Assembly: GCA_030148025.1 (NCBI GenBank)
Contig: JASBUG010000021.1
Coordinates: forward strand, 1 to 64,000
Reading direction: 5' to 3'
DNA length: 64,000 nucleotides
DNA from: Flavobacteriaceae bacterium
Lineage (GTDB): Bacteria; Bacteroidota; Bacteroidia; Flavobacteriales; Flavobacteriaceae
Shown one piece after another: positions 26,583 through 39,838 of the stretch. Position 1 is the first letter of the stretch, and every line of letters begins with the position of its first letter. Both the position numbers and the translations under genes were made by a program. The notes beneath the pieces are model-generated. The model saw nothing but the letters and a program-made list of their open reading frames with translations, made no database searches and was not told where the DNA came from.

Positions 26583-29500
26583 TGAAACAATTGATAATAC
26601 TATATTCTCTACTCCCTTGTCTGACGTTAACACACGCTCAGCAAAAGGATCCTACCTTAGATTATCAGTATTATATAGAAAACGAGCACGTTATTAGCGA
26701 AAACAAGCTACCTGCTCATGCTTCATTTACATCGTATTTTTCAGAAGAAACACGAGTCTCTGGTAAGCCAAAATATGTCAAATCACTTAATGGTTTCTGG
26801 AAATTCAATTGGGTTAAAAACCCAAAAGAGCGGCCTACAACATTCATGGAGTCAAAATTTGATGCTTCCAATTGGGATAATATTAAAGTTCCTTCAAACT
26901 GGGAAGTTGAAGGCTACGGCATTCCTATTTATGTGAATCATCAATATGAATTTGCAGATTACAAAGCTCCTGTAGCTAACGATATGGAATTCATCGATAG
27001 AATCTATCCCAAAAATCCTGGTGATGTTCCTAATGATTATAATCCCGTTGGTTCTTATATTAAAGAGTTTACTCTAAACAAAGACTGGAAAGATAAAGAG
27101 ATCATACTACACATTGGTGCAATGAAATCAGGTGGATTCGTTTGGGTAAATGGGAATTACATTGGCTATTCCCAAGGCAGTAAACTTCCAGCTGAATTTA
27201 ATATTTCAAAAGCACTTAAAACTGGTAAAAATACAATTGCATTACAAATTTTCCGATGGACAGATGGCTCTTATCTTGAATGTCAAGATTTTTGGCGTAT
27301 AAGTGGCATTGAGCGTGATGTATTTATTTATGCACAACCAAAAATTCGTATTCAAGATTTTGAAGTAACATCAGTATTAGATGAATCTTATAAAAATGGT
27401 GTGCTTAATCTAGAAGTCTCTTTAGAAAATCATTTAAACAAGCAAAAAGGAATTACAATTTACTATGCAATTTCAGATAGTAAAGGAACACAAATTAACT
27501 CTAGCAAAAACACTATTGATTTAGAAAGATCAGCGTCAGGAAAAACAAGTTTTCAAGCAACACTACCTAATATAAAACAATGGAGTGCAGAACATCCAAA
27601 CCTGTATAATTTACTTATTGAAACACGAGATTCTAAAGGAAAGTTGATAGAAGCTACCACTACAAAAATTGGTTTTCGTTCTATAGAAATTAAAAACGGT
27701 TTGCTCTTAATAAATGGTCGACGTATAACTTTAAAAGGAGTAAATGCGCAAGAAACCGATCCTGAGACTGGTCATATTATGTCTGAAGAACTTATTTTAA
27801 AAGACATTAAACTTTGGAAAGAAAACAACATCAACGCTGTACGCTTAAGTCATTATCCTAGAGGAAGACGATTTTATGAACTTTGTGATATTTATGGAAT
27901 ATATGTAGTTGACGAAGCCAATATTGAATCTCATGGCATGTATTATGGCAAGTATTCGTTAGCAAAAAAGCCAAATTGGGAGAAGGCACATGTAGATCGT
28001 ATGTTACGTATGGTAAAGCGTGACAGAAACCATCCTTCGGTTATTATATGGTCTATGGGAAATGAAGGCGGAAATGGAGTCAACTTCTTCTCGGGTTACG
28101 ATGCTATAAAAGCCAATGACAATACCAAGCGTCCAGTTCAATACGAGCGTCCATACAAAGATTATGACGGTAGTTTATATGATATGGATGCTAATACAGA
28201 TATCATAGTACCTCAATATCCTTCTCCAAAACGTTTTGAAGAGATTGGAAGGTCAAAAACCGACAGACCTTTTATTCCTAGTGAATATGCTCACGCCATG
28301 GGAAATAGCACTGGAAATTTTCAAGATTACTGGGACATTATTGAACAATACGATAATCTACAAGGAGGATTTATTTGGGATTGGGTAGACCAATCTATTT
28401 GGAAAACCAACAAAAAAGGACAGCGCTATTATGCCTATGGAGGTGATTACGGTAATAATATGCCTACTGATAATACGTTTTTAAATAATGGTATCGTCTT
28501 CCCAGACAGAACGCCTCAACCAGCTTTATATGAGGTTAAAAAGGCTCACGAATACATTAATTTTAAACATAAAGGTATAAACAAACATAACGAACTAAGA
28601 GTTTTAGTTGAAAATTTATACGACTTTACAAACCTTGATCAGTTTGAGTTTAAAGCTTACATAAAAGCAGATGGTGAAATTTTAAAAACAATAGATATTG
28701 AAGATATTTCTGTTGAAACACAAACAGGAAAATTAATTAGATTACCTCTTAAGAATGTCACTTTTAAAGAGAATACAGAATATTTTGTTGAACTTTCTGC
28801 TACTACAAAAAGTGCTTGGGGCATTCTTCCTAAAGGACATAAAGTTGCTCGCGAACAGTTATTCTTATCAAGAAAATTCACAAAAAAATCTACAGAAACT
28901 GGTTCTGGTTCAGAGTTATCTATTAAAAAACCTAAAGACGCTATTATTATTTCTAACAATTTAGTAGAAGTTATTTTTAGCTCTAAAAGAAATAGAATTG
29001 TCTCTTATAAATTTAAAGGCAAAGAGCTATTCAAAAATGGCAAAGGACCAAAACCTAACTTCTGGAGAGCCGTTACCGATAATGATTTTGGAAACAGAAT
29101 GCATGAACAAAATATAGAATGGAAAGAAGCAACCATTAACCCAAAAACAACCAAAACAGAAACAAAGACTCTCGAAAATGGAGATGTAGTTTTAAATATT
29201 ACATACAAACTTCCAGCTGTAGAAACTAGTTTTCTTTCCATTTATACTGTTAAAACAAACGGAACCATAAAAGTTGAGAACACACTTAATGCCTCTGGTT
29301 ATAAAGGTGACATTCCAAGAATAGGTATGCGTATGCAATTACCTAAGATCTACAATTCTCTTACCTATTATGGTCGTGGTCCATGGGAAAATTATCAAGA
29401 TCGAAAAGCTTCTGCTTTTATAGACGTTTATACATCCTCAGTAAGTGATCAGTATGTGCCTTATATTCGCCCTCAAGATAATGGCTATAAAACAGATACT

Positions 29501-29869
29501 CGTTGGTTAGCCCTTTCCGATCAAGCAAATAACGGTTTATTAATTACAACCGAAGTTCAACAAGGAGTTAGCTTTAGTGCTTTACACATGGAAAATGAAG
29601 ATTTCGATGCTACTTCGGGAGTAGATTATACAAATTCAAATAGAAGTAAACACACCATTGATATTAAAGAAAAAGATCTTATTCAATTAAATATAGATTT
29701 AGGGCAACGTGGTGTTGGTGGTGACGATAGCTGGTATTCTAAACCACAAGAGCAATATCAATTTAAAAGCAATAAAAACTATAATTACAGCTTTTATTTA
29801 ATTCCTTTTGAAGGAAAAACAACCAAAGATTTCATAAACTTAAGTAAGATTTACAGATATAATAATTAA
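26582..29869 (+). CDS. GH2 beta-galactosidase (LacZ-type), exported
   Basis: A 1095-residue LacZ-like enzyme with a Sec signal peptide (about 1-20, ending THAQQ). The order is sugar-binding domain (with PSNWEVEGYGIPIY), Ig-like domains, TIM barrel, then the beta-galactosidase small-chain domain (with FWRAVTDNDFGNRM). The acid/base Glu is in WSMGNEGG (near 495) and the nucleophile Glu in [11 protein letters not shown] (near 568). Its ATG overlaps the previous stop (TAATG). Predicted to release beta-linked galactose in the periplasm. The second GH2 at 32920 is clearly divergent in sequence, so the pair probably splits substrates or compartments. Confidence 0.92.
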   Translation: MKQLIILYSLLPCLTLTHAQQKDPTLDYQYYIENEHVISENKLPAHASFTSYFSEETRVSGKPKYVKSLNGFWKFNWVKNPKERPTTFMESKFDASNWDNIKVPSNWEVEGYGIPIYVNHQYEFADYKAPVANDMEFIDRIYPKNPGDVPNDYNPVGSYIKEFTLNKDWKDKEIILHIGAMKSGGFVWVNGNYIGYSQGSKLPAEFNISKALKTGKNTIALQIFRWTDGSYLECQDFWRISGIERDVFIYAQPKIRIQDFEVTSVLDESYKNGVLNLEVSLENHLNKQKGITIYYAISDSKGTQINSSKNTIDLERSASGKTSFQATLPNIKQWSAEHPNLYNLLIETRDSKGKLIEATTTKIGFRSIEIKNGLLLINGRRITLKGVNAQETDPETGHIMSEELILKDIKLWKENNINAVRLSHYPRGRRFYELCDIYGIYVVDEANIESHGMYYGKYSLAKKPNWEKAHVDRMLRMVKRDRNHPSVIIWSMGNEGGNGVNFFSGYDAIKANDNTKRPVQYERPYKDYDGSLYDMDANTDIIVPQYPSPKRFEEIGRSKTDRPFIPSEYAHAMGNSTGNFQDYWDIIEQYDNLQGGFIWDWVDQSIWKTNKKGQRYYAYGGDYGNNMPTDNTFLNNGIVFPDRTPQPALYEVKKAHEYINFKHKGINKHNELRVLVENLYDFTNLDQFEFKAYIKADGEILKTIDIEDISVETQTGKLIRLPLKNVTFKENTEYFVELSATTKSAWGILPKGHKVAREQLFLSRKFTKKSTETGSGSELSIKKPKDAIIISNNLVEVIFSSKRNRIVSYKFKGKELFKNGKGPKPNFWRAVTDNDFGNRMHEQNIEWKEATINPKTTKTETKTLENGDVVLNITYKLPAVETSFLSIYTVKTNGTIKVENTLNASGYKGDIPRIGMRMQLPKIYNSLTYYGRGPWENYQDRKASAFIDVYTSSVSDQYVPYIRPQDNGYKTDTRWLALSDQANNGLLITTEVQQGVSFSALHMENEDFDATSGVDYTNSNRSKHTIDIKEKDLIQLNIDLGQRGVGGDDSWYSKPQEQYQFKSNKNYNYSFYLIPFEGKTTKDFINLSKIYRYNN

Positions 29870-29871
29870 TT

Positions 29872-32800
29872 GTGAACTACGATCAAATAAAAATATCAAT
29901 ACAACAAGCCGAAGAGATTCTCTTCAAGCTATATAACGTAAAGGGTAAAGCATCTGCATTACCAGGTGAAGTAGATTTTAATTTTAGAATTAAAATTGAA
30001 AATGAAGAAGGTTATATTTTAAAAATATCACGTCCTAATGAAGATGTGAACTATCTGGATTTTCAGCAGAAGTTGCTACAATATGTTGAAATAAACGGAA
30101 CAAATCTCATTGCTCCAAAAGTAATTAAAGACACTAATGATAACTCCATTTCTGAAATAACAGACGAACACGGAAACACCCGAAAAGTTCGTTTATTAAC
30201 TTGGGTTTCTGGTCGTGTTTGGAGTAGTGTTAATCCGCAACTAAACGATCTGCGATTTAGTTTAGGTGAACAATGTGGTTTGCTTACCAATGCATTACAA
30301 GGTTTCGACCATCCTGAAGCACATCGTGAATTTGAATGGGATGTAGCGCAATCGCTTTGGACTAAAGACCATATCTCACTATTTGAAGGACAACAAAAAG
30401 ATATCCTTACCACCTTTCAAAAAAAGTTTGAAGACAAAAAACAATCCTACGATCAGCTTAGAAAAGCTGTGGTTCATAATGATGCTAATGACAATAATGT
30501 TATTGTATCTTCAGAATTGATTCACCCAAAAGTAAAAGCTGCTATTGATTATGGTGATGCTATTCATACACAAATCATAAACGATGTAGCTATTGCATGT
30601 GCTTATGCCATTATGGGACATAACGATCCGTTAGATGCAGCTTTATCCATTGTAAAAGGATATCATTCTACTTTTCCATTAGAAGAAAAAGAACTAGAAC
30701 ATTTATACAATGTTATTGCGATGCGATTGGTAATTTCGGTTACTAAATCAGCCATCAATAAAATAAAGGAACCCGATAACGAATATCTTCTAATTAGTGA
30801 AAAGCCTGCTTGGGAAGTACTGGAAAAATGGTGCGAAATTAACGAAGACTTCGCAACTTATTTCTTTAGAGAAGCTTGTGGATTTACAGCTCATCCTAAT
30901 GAAGACAAATTCAAATCATGGGCTTCAACACAACAGTTTTCATTAAATAAATTATTTCCAACAGTAAATAGAACGGAAGCGCATCATATAGATTTAAGCG
31001 TGTCTAGTAAGTGGATTGGGCATCAAAAAGATTTTAGTGATTTAGACCTGTTTCAATTTAAGATTGATAAACTCCAAAAAGAACATCCAGACAAAATCAT
31101 TTCGGGAGGTTATTTAGAACCTCGTTCTATTTATACTTCTAACGCCTACGATAAAATAGGAAATTATGGTCGTGAAAGCAGAACCATTCATTTAGGTGTA
31201 GACTTTTGGCTGCCCGAAAACACACCTGTTCATGCAATGTTTGATGGTGAGGTTGTCACTGCAGTGAACGATGCTGGTGATAAAGAATATGGCGGACTTG
31301 TTATTTTAAAACATACTGTTGAAGATTTTGAGTTCTATACGCTTTATGGCCACAATACTGTTGCTAGTGCGTTAAAACACAAAGTAGGTGATATTATAAA
31401 AAAAGGAGAAAAAGTAGCAGAATTAGCCAACTATCCTGAAAACGGTAATTGGGCACCTCATCTACATTTTCAGATCATGCTATCGATGTTAAATTATTCA
31501 GTCGATTTCCCTGGAGTTGCTTACTACAGCCAACTAAATGTATGGAAAAGCCTTTGTCCAGATCCAAATTTGTTATTCAAATTAGATACTTTAAATGCAT
31601 CTAACACTCTCACCAATGAGGATATCATAACATATAGAAAACAGCATTTAGGTAAAAGTTTAAGCTTACAATATAAAGTTCCTATTAAAATGGTTCGTGG
31701 TGCTGGACAATATTTGGTAGATCAATACGGAAGAAGTTATCTAGACACCGTAAATAATGTAGCCCATGTTGGTCATGAGCATCCAAAAGTAGTCGAAGCT
31801 GGTCAACAACAAATGGCTTTAATTAACACTAATTCGCGCTACTTACATGAAAATATTAATGCTCTTGCAAAAGAACTAATAGACACACTTCCTCCAGAAC
31901 TTAATGTTCTACACTTTGTGAACTCAGGAAGTGAAGCTAACGAGCTAGCCATACGTATGGTAAAAGCCAATACAGGTGAACGCGATATTATTGCCAGTGA
32001 AGTAGGTTACCATGGCAATGCTAACATGTGTATCGACATCTCATCATATAAGTTTGATGGAAAAGGTGGTTCTGGAGCTCCAGAACATACACATATCTTT
32101 CCGCTACCTGATAGTTTTAGAGGAAAGTATAGAGGAGAAGATTCTGGTGAACAATATGCCGAAGAAGTTAAGAAATGTATCGATCAAGTTCATGAAAAAG
32201 GTCGCGGTGTTGGTGCATTCATCATAGAACCAATAATTAGTTGTGGCGGACAAATAGAATTACCAGAAGGCTTTTTAGCAAAAGCTTATGAATACACTCG
32301 TAAAGCTGGAGGTTTATGTATTTCAGACGAAGTTCAAGTTGGCTGTGGTCGCGTTGGTAAAACTTTTTGGGGCTTCCAATTACATGGTGTTACTCCTGAT
32401 ATTGTTACTATTGGAAAACCTTTAGGTAATGGTCACCCATTAGCTGCTGTTGCCTGTACCCAAGAAGTAGCAGATAAATTCGCAAATGGCATGGAGTATT
32501 TTAACACCTTTGGAGGCAACCCTGTTTCTTGTGCTATTGGTACCGAAGTGTTAAAAACTGTAAAACGTGAAGGCTTACAACAAAATGCTTTAGAGGTAGG
32601 AGAATTTTTAAAAGCTGAATTGACAAAACTGTCTAGGGAATTCCCAATTATTGGAAATGTTCGCGGACAAGGACTGTTCTTAGGAATTGAATTAGTCGAC
32701 AATAACATGAATCCTCTAGCTGCACAAACCGATTATTTAGCAAACAGGATGAAAGACCATGGTATATTAATGAGTACAGATGGTCCAGACTATAATGTAT

Positions 32801-32904
32801 TAAAAATAAAACCTCCTATTGTATTTACTAAGGAAAATGCAGAGGAACTTATCCTTTATCTCAAAAAGATTCTTGCTGAAGATTTTATGCAATCTTATAA
32901 TTAA
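29872..32904 (+). CDS. Three-domain fusion: hydroxylysine kinase-like / M23 / class III phospho-lyase
   Basis: A 1010-residue protein starting at GTG, 2 bp after the GH2 gene, with no signal peptide. Residues 1 to about 345 are an APH-type kinase (HNDANDNN near 202, then IDYGD). About 430-545 is an M23 domain with all usual zinc ligands (HLGVD near 440, HLHF near 530). About 590-1010 is a class III PLP enzyme (SGSEANELAIRM, SDEVQVGCGR, lysine in IGKPLGNGHPLA near 848). AHVGHEHP, NTNSRYLHEN and DISSYKF closely match mammalian PHYKPL/ETNPPL phospho-lyases. Predicted chemistry: phosphorylate hydroxylysine (or ethanolamine), then eliminate phosphate and ammonia to give 2-aminoadipate semialdehyde (or acetaldehyde). 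The galactosidase neighbours favour hydroxylysine. The M23 role is unknown. Confidence 0.87.
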   Translation: MNYDQIKISIQQAEEILFKLYNVKGKASALPGEVDFNFRIKIENEEGYILKISRPNEDVNYLDFQQKLLQYVEINGTNLIAPKVIKDTNDNSISEITDEHGNTRKVRLLTWVSGRVWSSVNPQLNDLRFSLGEQCGLLTNALQGFDHPEAHREFEWDVAQSLWTKDHISLFEGQQKDILTTFQKKFEDKKQSYDQLRKAVVHNDANDNNVIVSSELIHPKVKAAIDYGDAIHTQIINDVAIACAYAIMGHNDPLDAALSIVKGYHSTFPLEEKELEHLYNVIAMRLVISVTKSAINKIKEPDNEYLLISEKPAWEVLEKWCEINEDFATYFFREACGFTAHPNEDKFKSWASTQQFSLNKLFPTVNRTEAHHIDLSVSSKWIGHQKDFSDLDLFQFKIDKLQKEHPDKIISGGYLEPRSIYTSNAYDKIGNYGRESRTIHLGVDFWLPENTPVHAMFDGEVVTAVNDAGDKEYGGLVILKHTVEDFEFYTLYGHNTVASALKHKVGDIIKKGEKVAELANYPENGNWAPHLHFQIMLSMLNYSVDFPGVAYYSQLNVWKSLCPDPNLLFKLDTLNASNTLTNEDIITYRKQHLGKSLSLQYKVPIKMVRGAGQYLVDQYGRSYLDTVNNVAHVGHEHPKVVEAGQQQMALINTNSRYLHENINALAKELIDTLPPELNVLHFVNSGSEANELAIRMVKANTGERDIIASEVGYHGNANMCIDISSYKFDGKGGSGAPEHTHIFPLPDSFRGKYRGEDSGEQYAEEVKKCIDQVHEKGRGVGAFIIEPIISCGGQIELPEGFLAKAYEYTRKAGGLCISDEVQVGCGRVGKTFWGFQLHGVTPDIVTIGKPLGNGHPLAAVACTQEVADKFANGMEYFNTFGGNPVSCAIGTEVLKTVKREGLQQNALEVGEFLKAELTKLSREFPIIGNVRGQGLFLGIELVDNNMNPLAAQTDYLANRMKDHGILMSTDGPDYNVLKIKPPIVFTKENAEELILYLKKILAEDFMQSYN

Positions 32905-36051
<3,147 letters not shown>

Positions 36052-36055
36052 AATT

Positions 36056-37642
36056 ATGCAAATAATCACATTTTTAGCTTTTACAGCTTTAGTAGCTATT
36101 ATTTCTTATGTAAAAAGCAAAAAAACAAACGAGTCAACTTCCGACGGCTATTTCTTAGGTGGTCGAAGCTTGACAGGAGTTGTTATTGCCGGATCATTAT
36201 TATTAACCAACCTATCTACTGAGCAAATTGTTGGATTGAATGGTTCTGCTTTTAAAGATGGTATTTTAGTAATGGCTTGGGAAACTTTAGCAGCCATTGC
36301 AATGGTGATTACGGCAATTTTTCTATTGCCAAGATATTTGAAAGGAGGCTTAACAACCGTACCTCAGTTTTTAGAAAGACGTTATGACAAAACCACAAAA
36401 ACAATAACCTCTGCTCTATTTTTAAGTGGTTATGCTATTGTGTTGTTACCAATAGTACTTTATTCTGGTGCTTTAGCAATAAGCAATATGTTTGAAATAC
36501 CAGAATTATTAGGAGTTTCAAAAAATGCAGCCTTGTGGATCACTGTATGGTCTATCGGAATTATTGGTTCTATCTATGCCATTTTTGGAGGTTTAAAAGC
36601 TGTTGCCGTATCAGATACAATTAATGCTGTGGGCTTATTAATTGGAGGAATGCTAATTCCAATTTTTGGTCTACTAGCTATTGGTGATGGGAGTATTTTT
36701 AATGGGATTTCTGTTCTAACTGAATCTCATCCAGAAAAATTTAAATCTATGGGAGGTGAAGATTCTTCAATTCCATTTGCTACTTTATTTACTGGAATGA
36801 TGCTGGTTCAATTATTCTATTGGGGAACTAATCAAGCAATTATACAACGCGCCTTAGGTGCTAAAAACTTAAAAGAAGGACAAAAAGGATTGTTACTTGC
36901 TTCATTTATAAAAGTACTTGGACCTCTTATTGTTGTGCTTCCTGGTATTATTGCCTATCATATGTTTAATGGTCAATTAGATAATCCTGATGAAGCTTAT
37001 CCTATGCTGGTCTCAAAAGTACTACCAACAGCACTTGTTGGTTTTTTCGCAGCAGTATTATTTGGGGCTATTTTAAGTTCATTTAATTCGGCATTAAATA
37101 GTTCGGTTACACTTTTTGGAGTTGATATATACAAATCACATATTAATAAGGATGCCGATGAAAGAACTACTGTAAAAGCAGGAAAATTATTTGGTGTCAT
37201 TTTAGCCATAATATCTATGTGTATTGCACCATTGTTAATTTATGCACCAGATGGATTGTTTGCCTATTTACAAGAAGTAAATGGTATATATAGTATTCCT
37301 ATTCTTACCATCATTATCGTTGGATATTTAACAAAGTATGTTCCGGCAATTGCTGCCAAAATTGGTATTATTTCAGGTTCTGCTTTATACATAATTAGTC
37401 AGTTTATTATCAAACCTTATATTGTTGGAAAAGATGATTATCCGCATTTTTTACATGTAATGGCTATTCTTTTTGTGCTAAATGTTTTGATTATGCTCCT
37501 TATTGGAAAATACAAACCGCGCAAAGAAGCTTATGTACAAGAATATACTAACCAAGTTGAAATAACACCTTGGAAGCATGTTAATAATATTGGGATCGCG
37601 ATTTGCGTACTTGTTCTAGGAATTTATATTTATTTCGCATAA
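36056..37642 (+). CDS. Sodium:solute symporter (SSS/SLC5), probable galactose or glucose transporter
   Basis: A 528-residue inner-membrane protein with about 13-14 hydrophobic helices. The early segment LTNLSTEQIVGLNGSAFKDG is like that of vibrio vSGLT, and GAILSSFNSALNSSVTLFGV matches the SSS sodium-site region. vSGLT carries galactose, and the gene is followed 4 bp later by galactokinase, so Na+/galactose uptake from the periplasm is the best reading; glucose is the main alternative. Confidence 0.88.
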   Translation: MQIITFLAFTALVAIISYVKSKKTNESTSDGYFLGGRSLTGVVIAGSLLLTNLSTEQIVGLNGSAFKDGILVMAWETLAAIAMVITAIFLLPRYLKGGLTTVPQFLERRYDKTTKTITSALFLSGYAIVLLPIVLYSGALAISNMFEIPELLGVSKNAALWITVWSIGIIGSIYAIFGGLKAVAVSDTINAVGLLIGGMLIPIFGLLAIGDGSIFNGISVLTESHPEKFKSMGGEDSSIPFATLFTGMMLVQLFYWGTNQAIIQRALGAKNLKEGQKGLLLASFIKVLGPLIVVLPGIIAYHMFNGQLDNPDEAYPMLVSKVLPTALVGFFAAVLFGAILSSFNSALNSSVTLFGVDIYKSHINKDADERTTVKAGKLFGVILAIISMCIAPLLIYAPDGLFAYLQEVNGIYSIPILTIIIVGYLTKYVPAIAAKIGIISGSALYIISQFIIKPYIVGKDDYPHFLHVMAILFVLNVLIMLLIGKYKPRKEAYVQEYTNQVEITPWKHVNNIGIAICVLVLGIYIYFA

Positions 37643-37646
37643 CGGC

Positions 37647-38795
37647 ATGAATCAAACTCTAATAGAGCGCACCAAAACAGCTTTTAGAAAAAAGTTCGAT
37701 CAAAACCCTATATTGGTTTTTGCGCCTGGGCGCATTAACCTTATTGGTGAGCATACCGACTATAATCAAGGTTTCGTATTTCCAGCTGCCATTGATAAAG
37801 GAATTGTTGCAGCAGTATCTAAAACCAATGACGATGAATGTATTGCTGTTGCTTTAGATATTGAAGACAGTTTTAGTTTTCAACTAAATAATCTTCAACC
37901 AATTGTAAATGGTGATTGGAAAAATTATGTTGTTGGTGTAGTTGCTGAAATTCAAAAGAAAGGCAAAACCATTGAAAACTTTAATCTTGTTTTTAGTGGA
38001 GATATTCCTAATGGTGCTGGCTTATCCTCTTCTGCTGCTTTAGAAAACAGTGTTGTTTTTGCCTTAAACGAATTATTCGATTTAGGTTTTTCAAAAGAAG
38101 AAATGATTTTTATATCACAAAAAGCAGAGCATAATTATGTTGGTGTAAAATGTGGTATCATGGATCAATATGCTAGCATGTTTGGGCAAGAAAATACTGC
38201 TCTAATGCTAGATTGTAAATCATTGGAAGCTATAGAACATACTATCGATTTTAAAGATTATACGATTCTACTAATAAATTCAAATGTATCTCATAACCTT
38301 GCAGATAGTGCTTACAATGAAAGAAGAACAGTTTGTGAACGCGTATCTAGAGCCTTAAAAAAGCAAAGTCTGAGAGATGTTTCTATTACTGAACTTGAAG
38401 CTAAAAAAACGCTGTTTACCAACAACGACTATTTAAAAGCGCTTTATGTTCTAGAAGAGAATAAAAGAGTCCATGATGCTTCAAATGCTATTAAAAATAA
38501 TGACCTAGAATTTTTAGGGCAGTTGTTATTTAAATCTCATGAAGGATTGAGCAAACAATACGAAGTAAGCTGTGACGAGTTAGATTTTCTAGTAGAAGAA
38601 GCTCAAAAAAATGCTCAAATTCTTGGAGCTAGAATGATGGGTGGTGGTTTTGGTGGTTGTACTATCAATTTAATCAAAAAAGATGCTATATCTCATTTTA
38701 CTGACCGTATTTCAAAAGCGTATCAAACTACTTTTAATAAAGCATGTTCTTTTTATCAAGTTAATTTATCAAAAGGAACTCATTTAATAGCTTAG
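37647..38795 (+). CDS. galK: Galactokinase
   Basis: A 382-residue GHMP kinase of normal galactokinase length. The galactokinase signature PGRINLIGEHTDYNQG lies near residue 28, the ATP loop GDIPNGAGLSSSAALENS follows, and the C-terminal GHMP motif reads MMGGGFGGCTINL. It phosphorylates alpha-D-galactose with ATP in the cytoplasm, the first committed Leloir step. It lies between the symporter and galT genes with near-zero spacing. No galE is present in the window, so the epimerase must be encoded elsewhere. Confidence 0.96.
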   Translation: MNQTLIERTKTAFRKKFDQNPILVFAPGRINLIGEHTDYNQGFVFPAAIDKGIVAAVSKTNDDECIAVALDIEDSFSFQLNNLQPIVNGDWKNYVVGVVAEIQKKGKTIENFNLVFSGDIPNGAGLSSSAALENSVVFALNELFDLGFSKEEMIFISQKAEHNYVGVKCGIMDQYASMFGQENTALMLDCKSLEAIEHTIDFKDYTILLINSNVSHNLADSAYNERRTVCERVSRALKKQSLRDVSITELEAKKTLFTNNDYLKALYVLEENKRVHDASNAIKNNDLEFLGQLLFKSHEGLSKQYEVSCDELDFLVEEAQKNAQILGARMMGGGFGGCTINLIKKDAISHFTDRISKAYQTTFNKACSFYQVNLSKGTHLIA

Positions 38796-38800
38796 TGATA

Positions 38801-39832
38801 ATGAATCAAAACCTACAGGATTACTCTCATAAACGTTTTAATGTTCTTACTGGAGAATGGGTTTTAGTATCGCCGCATCGCGCTAAACGACCATGGCAAG
38901 GACAAGAAGAAACCCTAAACATAGAAAAGCGTCCTAGTCATGACGACAACTGCTACTTATGCGCTGGGAACACGAGAGCAAACGGAGAAAAAAATCCTAT
39001 TTACAACGATGTATTTGTTTTTAATAATGACTTTGCAGCACTTCAAAAAGACTCTAATACATTTTCTATAAATGACGGTTTATTACAAGCACAAAGCGAA
39101 CAAGGTATTTGTAAAGTTGTTTGCTTTAGTCCGGATCATTCTAAAAGTTTAGCTGAAATGAATGTTGATGCTATTACTAAAGTTGTAAATGTATGGCAAA
39201 AAGAATATGAGCTTTTAGGAGCTTATAAAAACATCAACTACGTTCAGATATTTGAAAATAAAGGTGCAGTGATGGGCTGTAGTAATCCACATCCTCATGG
39301 GCAAATCTGGAGCCAATCTACACTACCAAACGAAGTAATCAAAAAAGATAAACAACAAAGGTATTATTTCGAAAACCAAAATAGTAGTTTACTAGGTTCA
39401 TACATCAATCAAGAATTAGAGCAAAAGGAACGTCTTATTTATGAAAACGATGCCTTTGTAGTGCTTGTCCCTTTTTGGGCGGTGTGGCCATTCGAAACTA
39501 TGATAGTTCCTAAAAAGCATCAACAAAGTATTTCACAAATGTCAGCAGAGGAAAGTGCTTTATTTGCTGATGCCATTTCAGTAATCACTAGAGTTTACGA
39601 TCGGGTTTTTAACTGTTCGTTTCCATATTCAAGTGGAATCCATCAAGCGCCAACAAATGGAAAAATTAACACGCATTGGCATTGGCATATGAGTTTTTAC
39701 CCGCCTTTATTACGTAGTGCCACTGTAAAAAAATTCATGGTTGGCTATGAAATGTTTGGAACACCTCAACGTGATATTACTGCTGAAAAAGCTGCCGAAC
39801 TTTTACGTAAATTAGTGTCTAACTTAAACTAG
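38801..39832 (+). CDS. galT: Galactose-1-phosphate uridylyltransferase
   Basis: A 343-residue class I GalT. I chose ATG 38801 just after the galK stop; a GTG at 38795 would add two residues. Zinc-type cysteines are in NCYLCAGNTRANGEKNP. The nucleophile motif is NPHPHGQIWSQS, with the catalytic histidine in HPHGQ, and a later HWHWHMSFYPP segment is also typical. It swaps UMP between UDP-glucose and galactose-1-phosphate. It completes galM-galK-galT in one operon. Confidence 0.95.
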   Translation: MNQNLQDYSHKRFNVLTGEWVLVSPHRAKRPWQGQEETLNIEKRPSHDDNCYLCAGNTRANGEKNPIYNDVFVFNNDFAALQKDSNTFSINDGLLQAQSEQGICKVVCFSPDHSKSLAEMNVDAITKVVNVWQKEYELLGAYKNINYVQIFENKGAVMGCSNPHPHGQIWSQSTLPNEVIKKDKQQRYYFENQNSSLLGSYINQELEQKERLIYENDAFVVLVPFWAVWPFETMIVPKKHQQSISQMSAEESALFADAISVITRVYDRVFNCSFPYSSGIHQAPTNGKINTHWHWHMSFYPPLLRSATVKKFMVGYEMFGTPQRDITAEKAAELLRKLVSNLN

Positions 39833-39838
39833 TAATTC

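Noticed and set aside
28657-29241. Open frames opposite the first GH2 gene
   Set aside because: They are antisense shadows of a well-supported gene with no recognisable domain.
31160-31510. Treating the M23 segment as a separate secreted endopeptidase gene
   Set aside because: The frame runs through from kinase to lyase without a stop, start signal or signal peptide.
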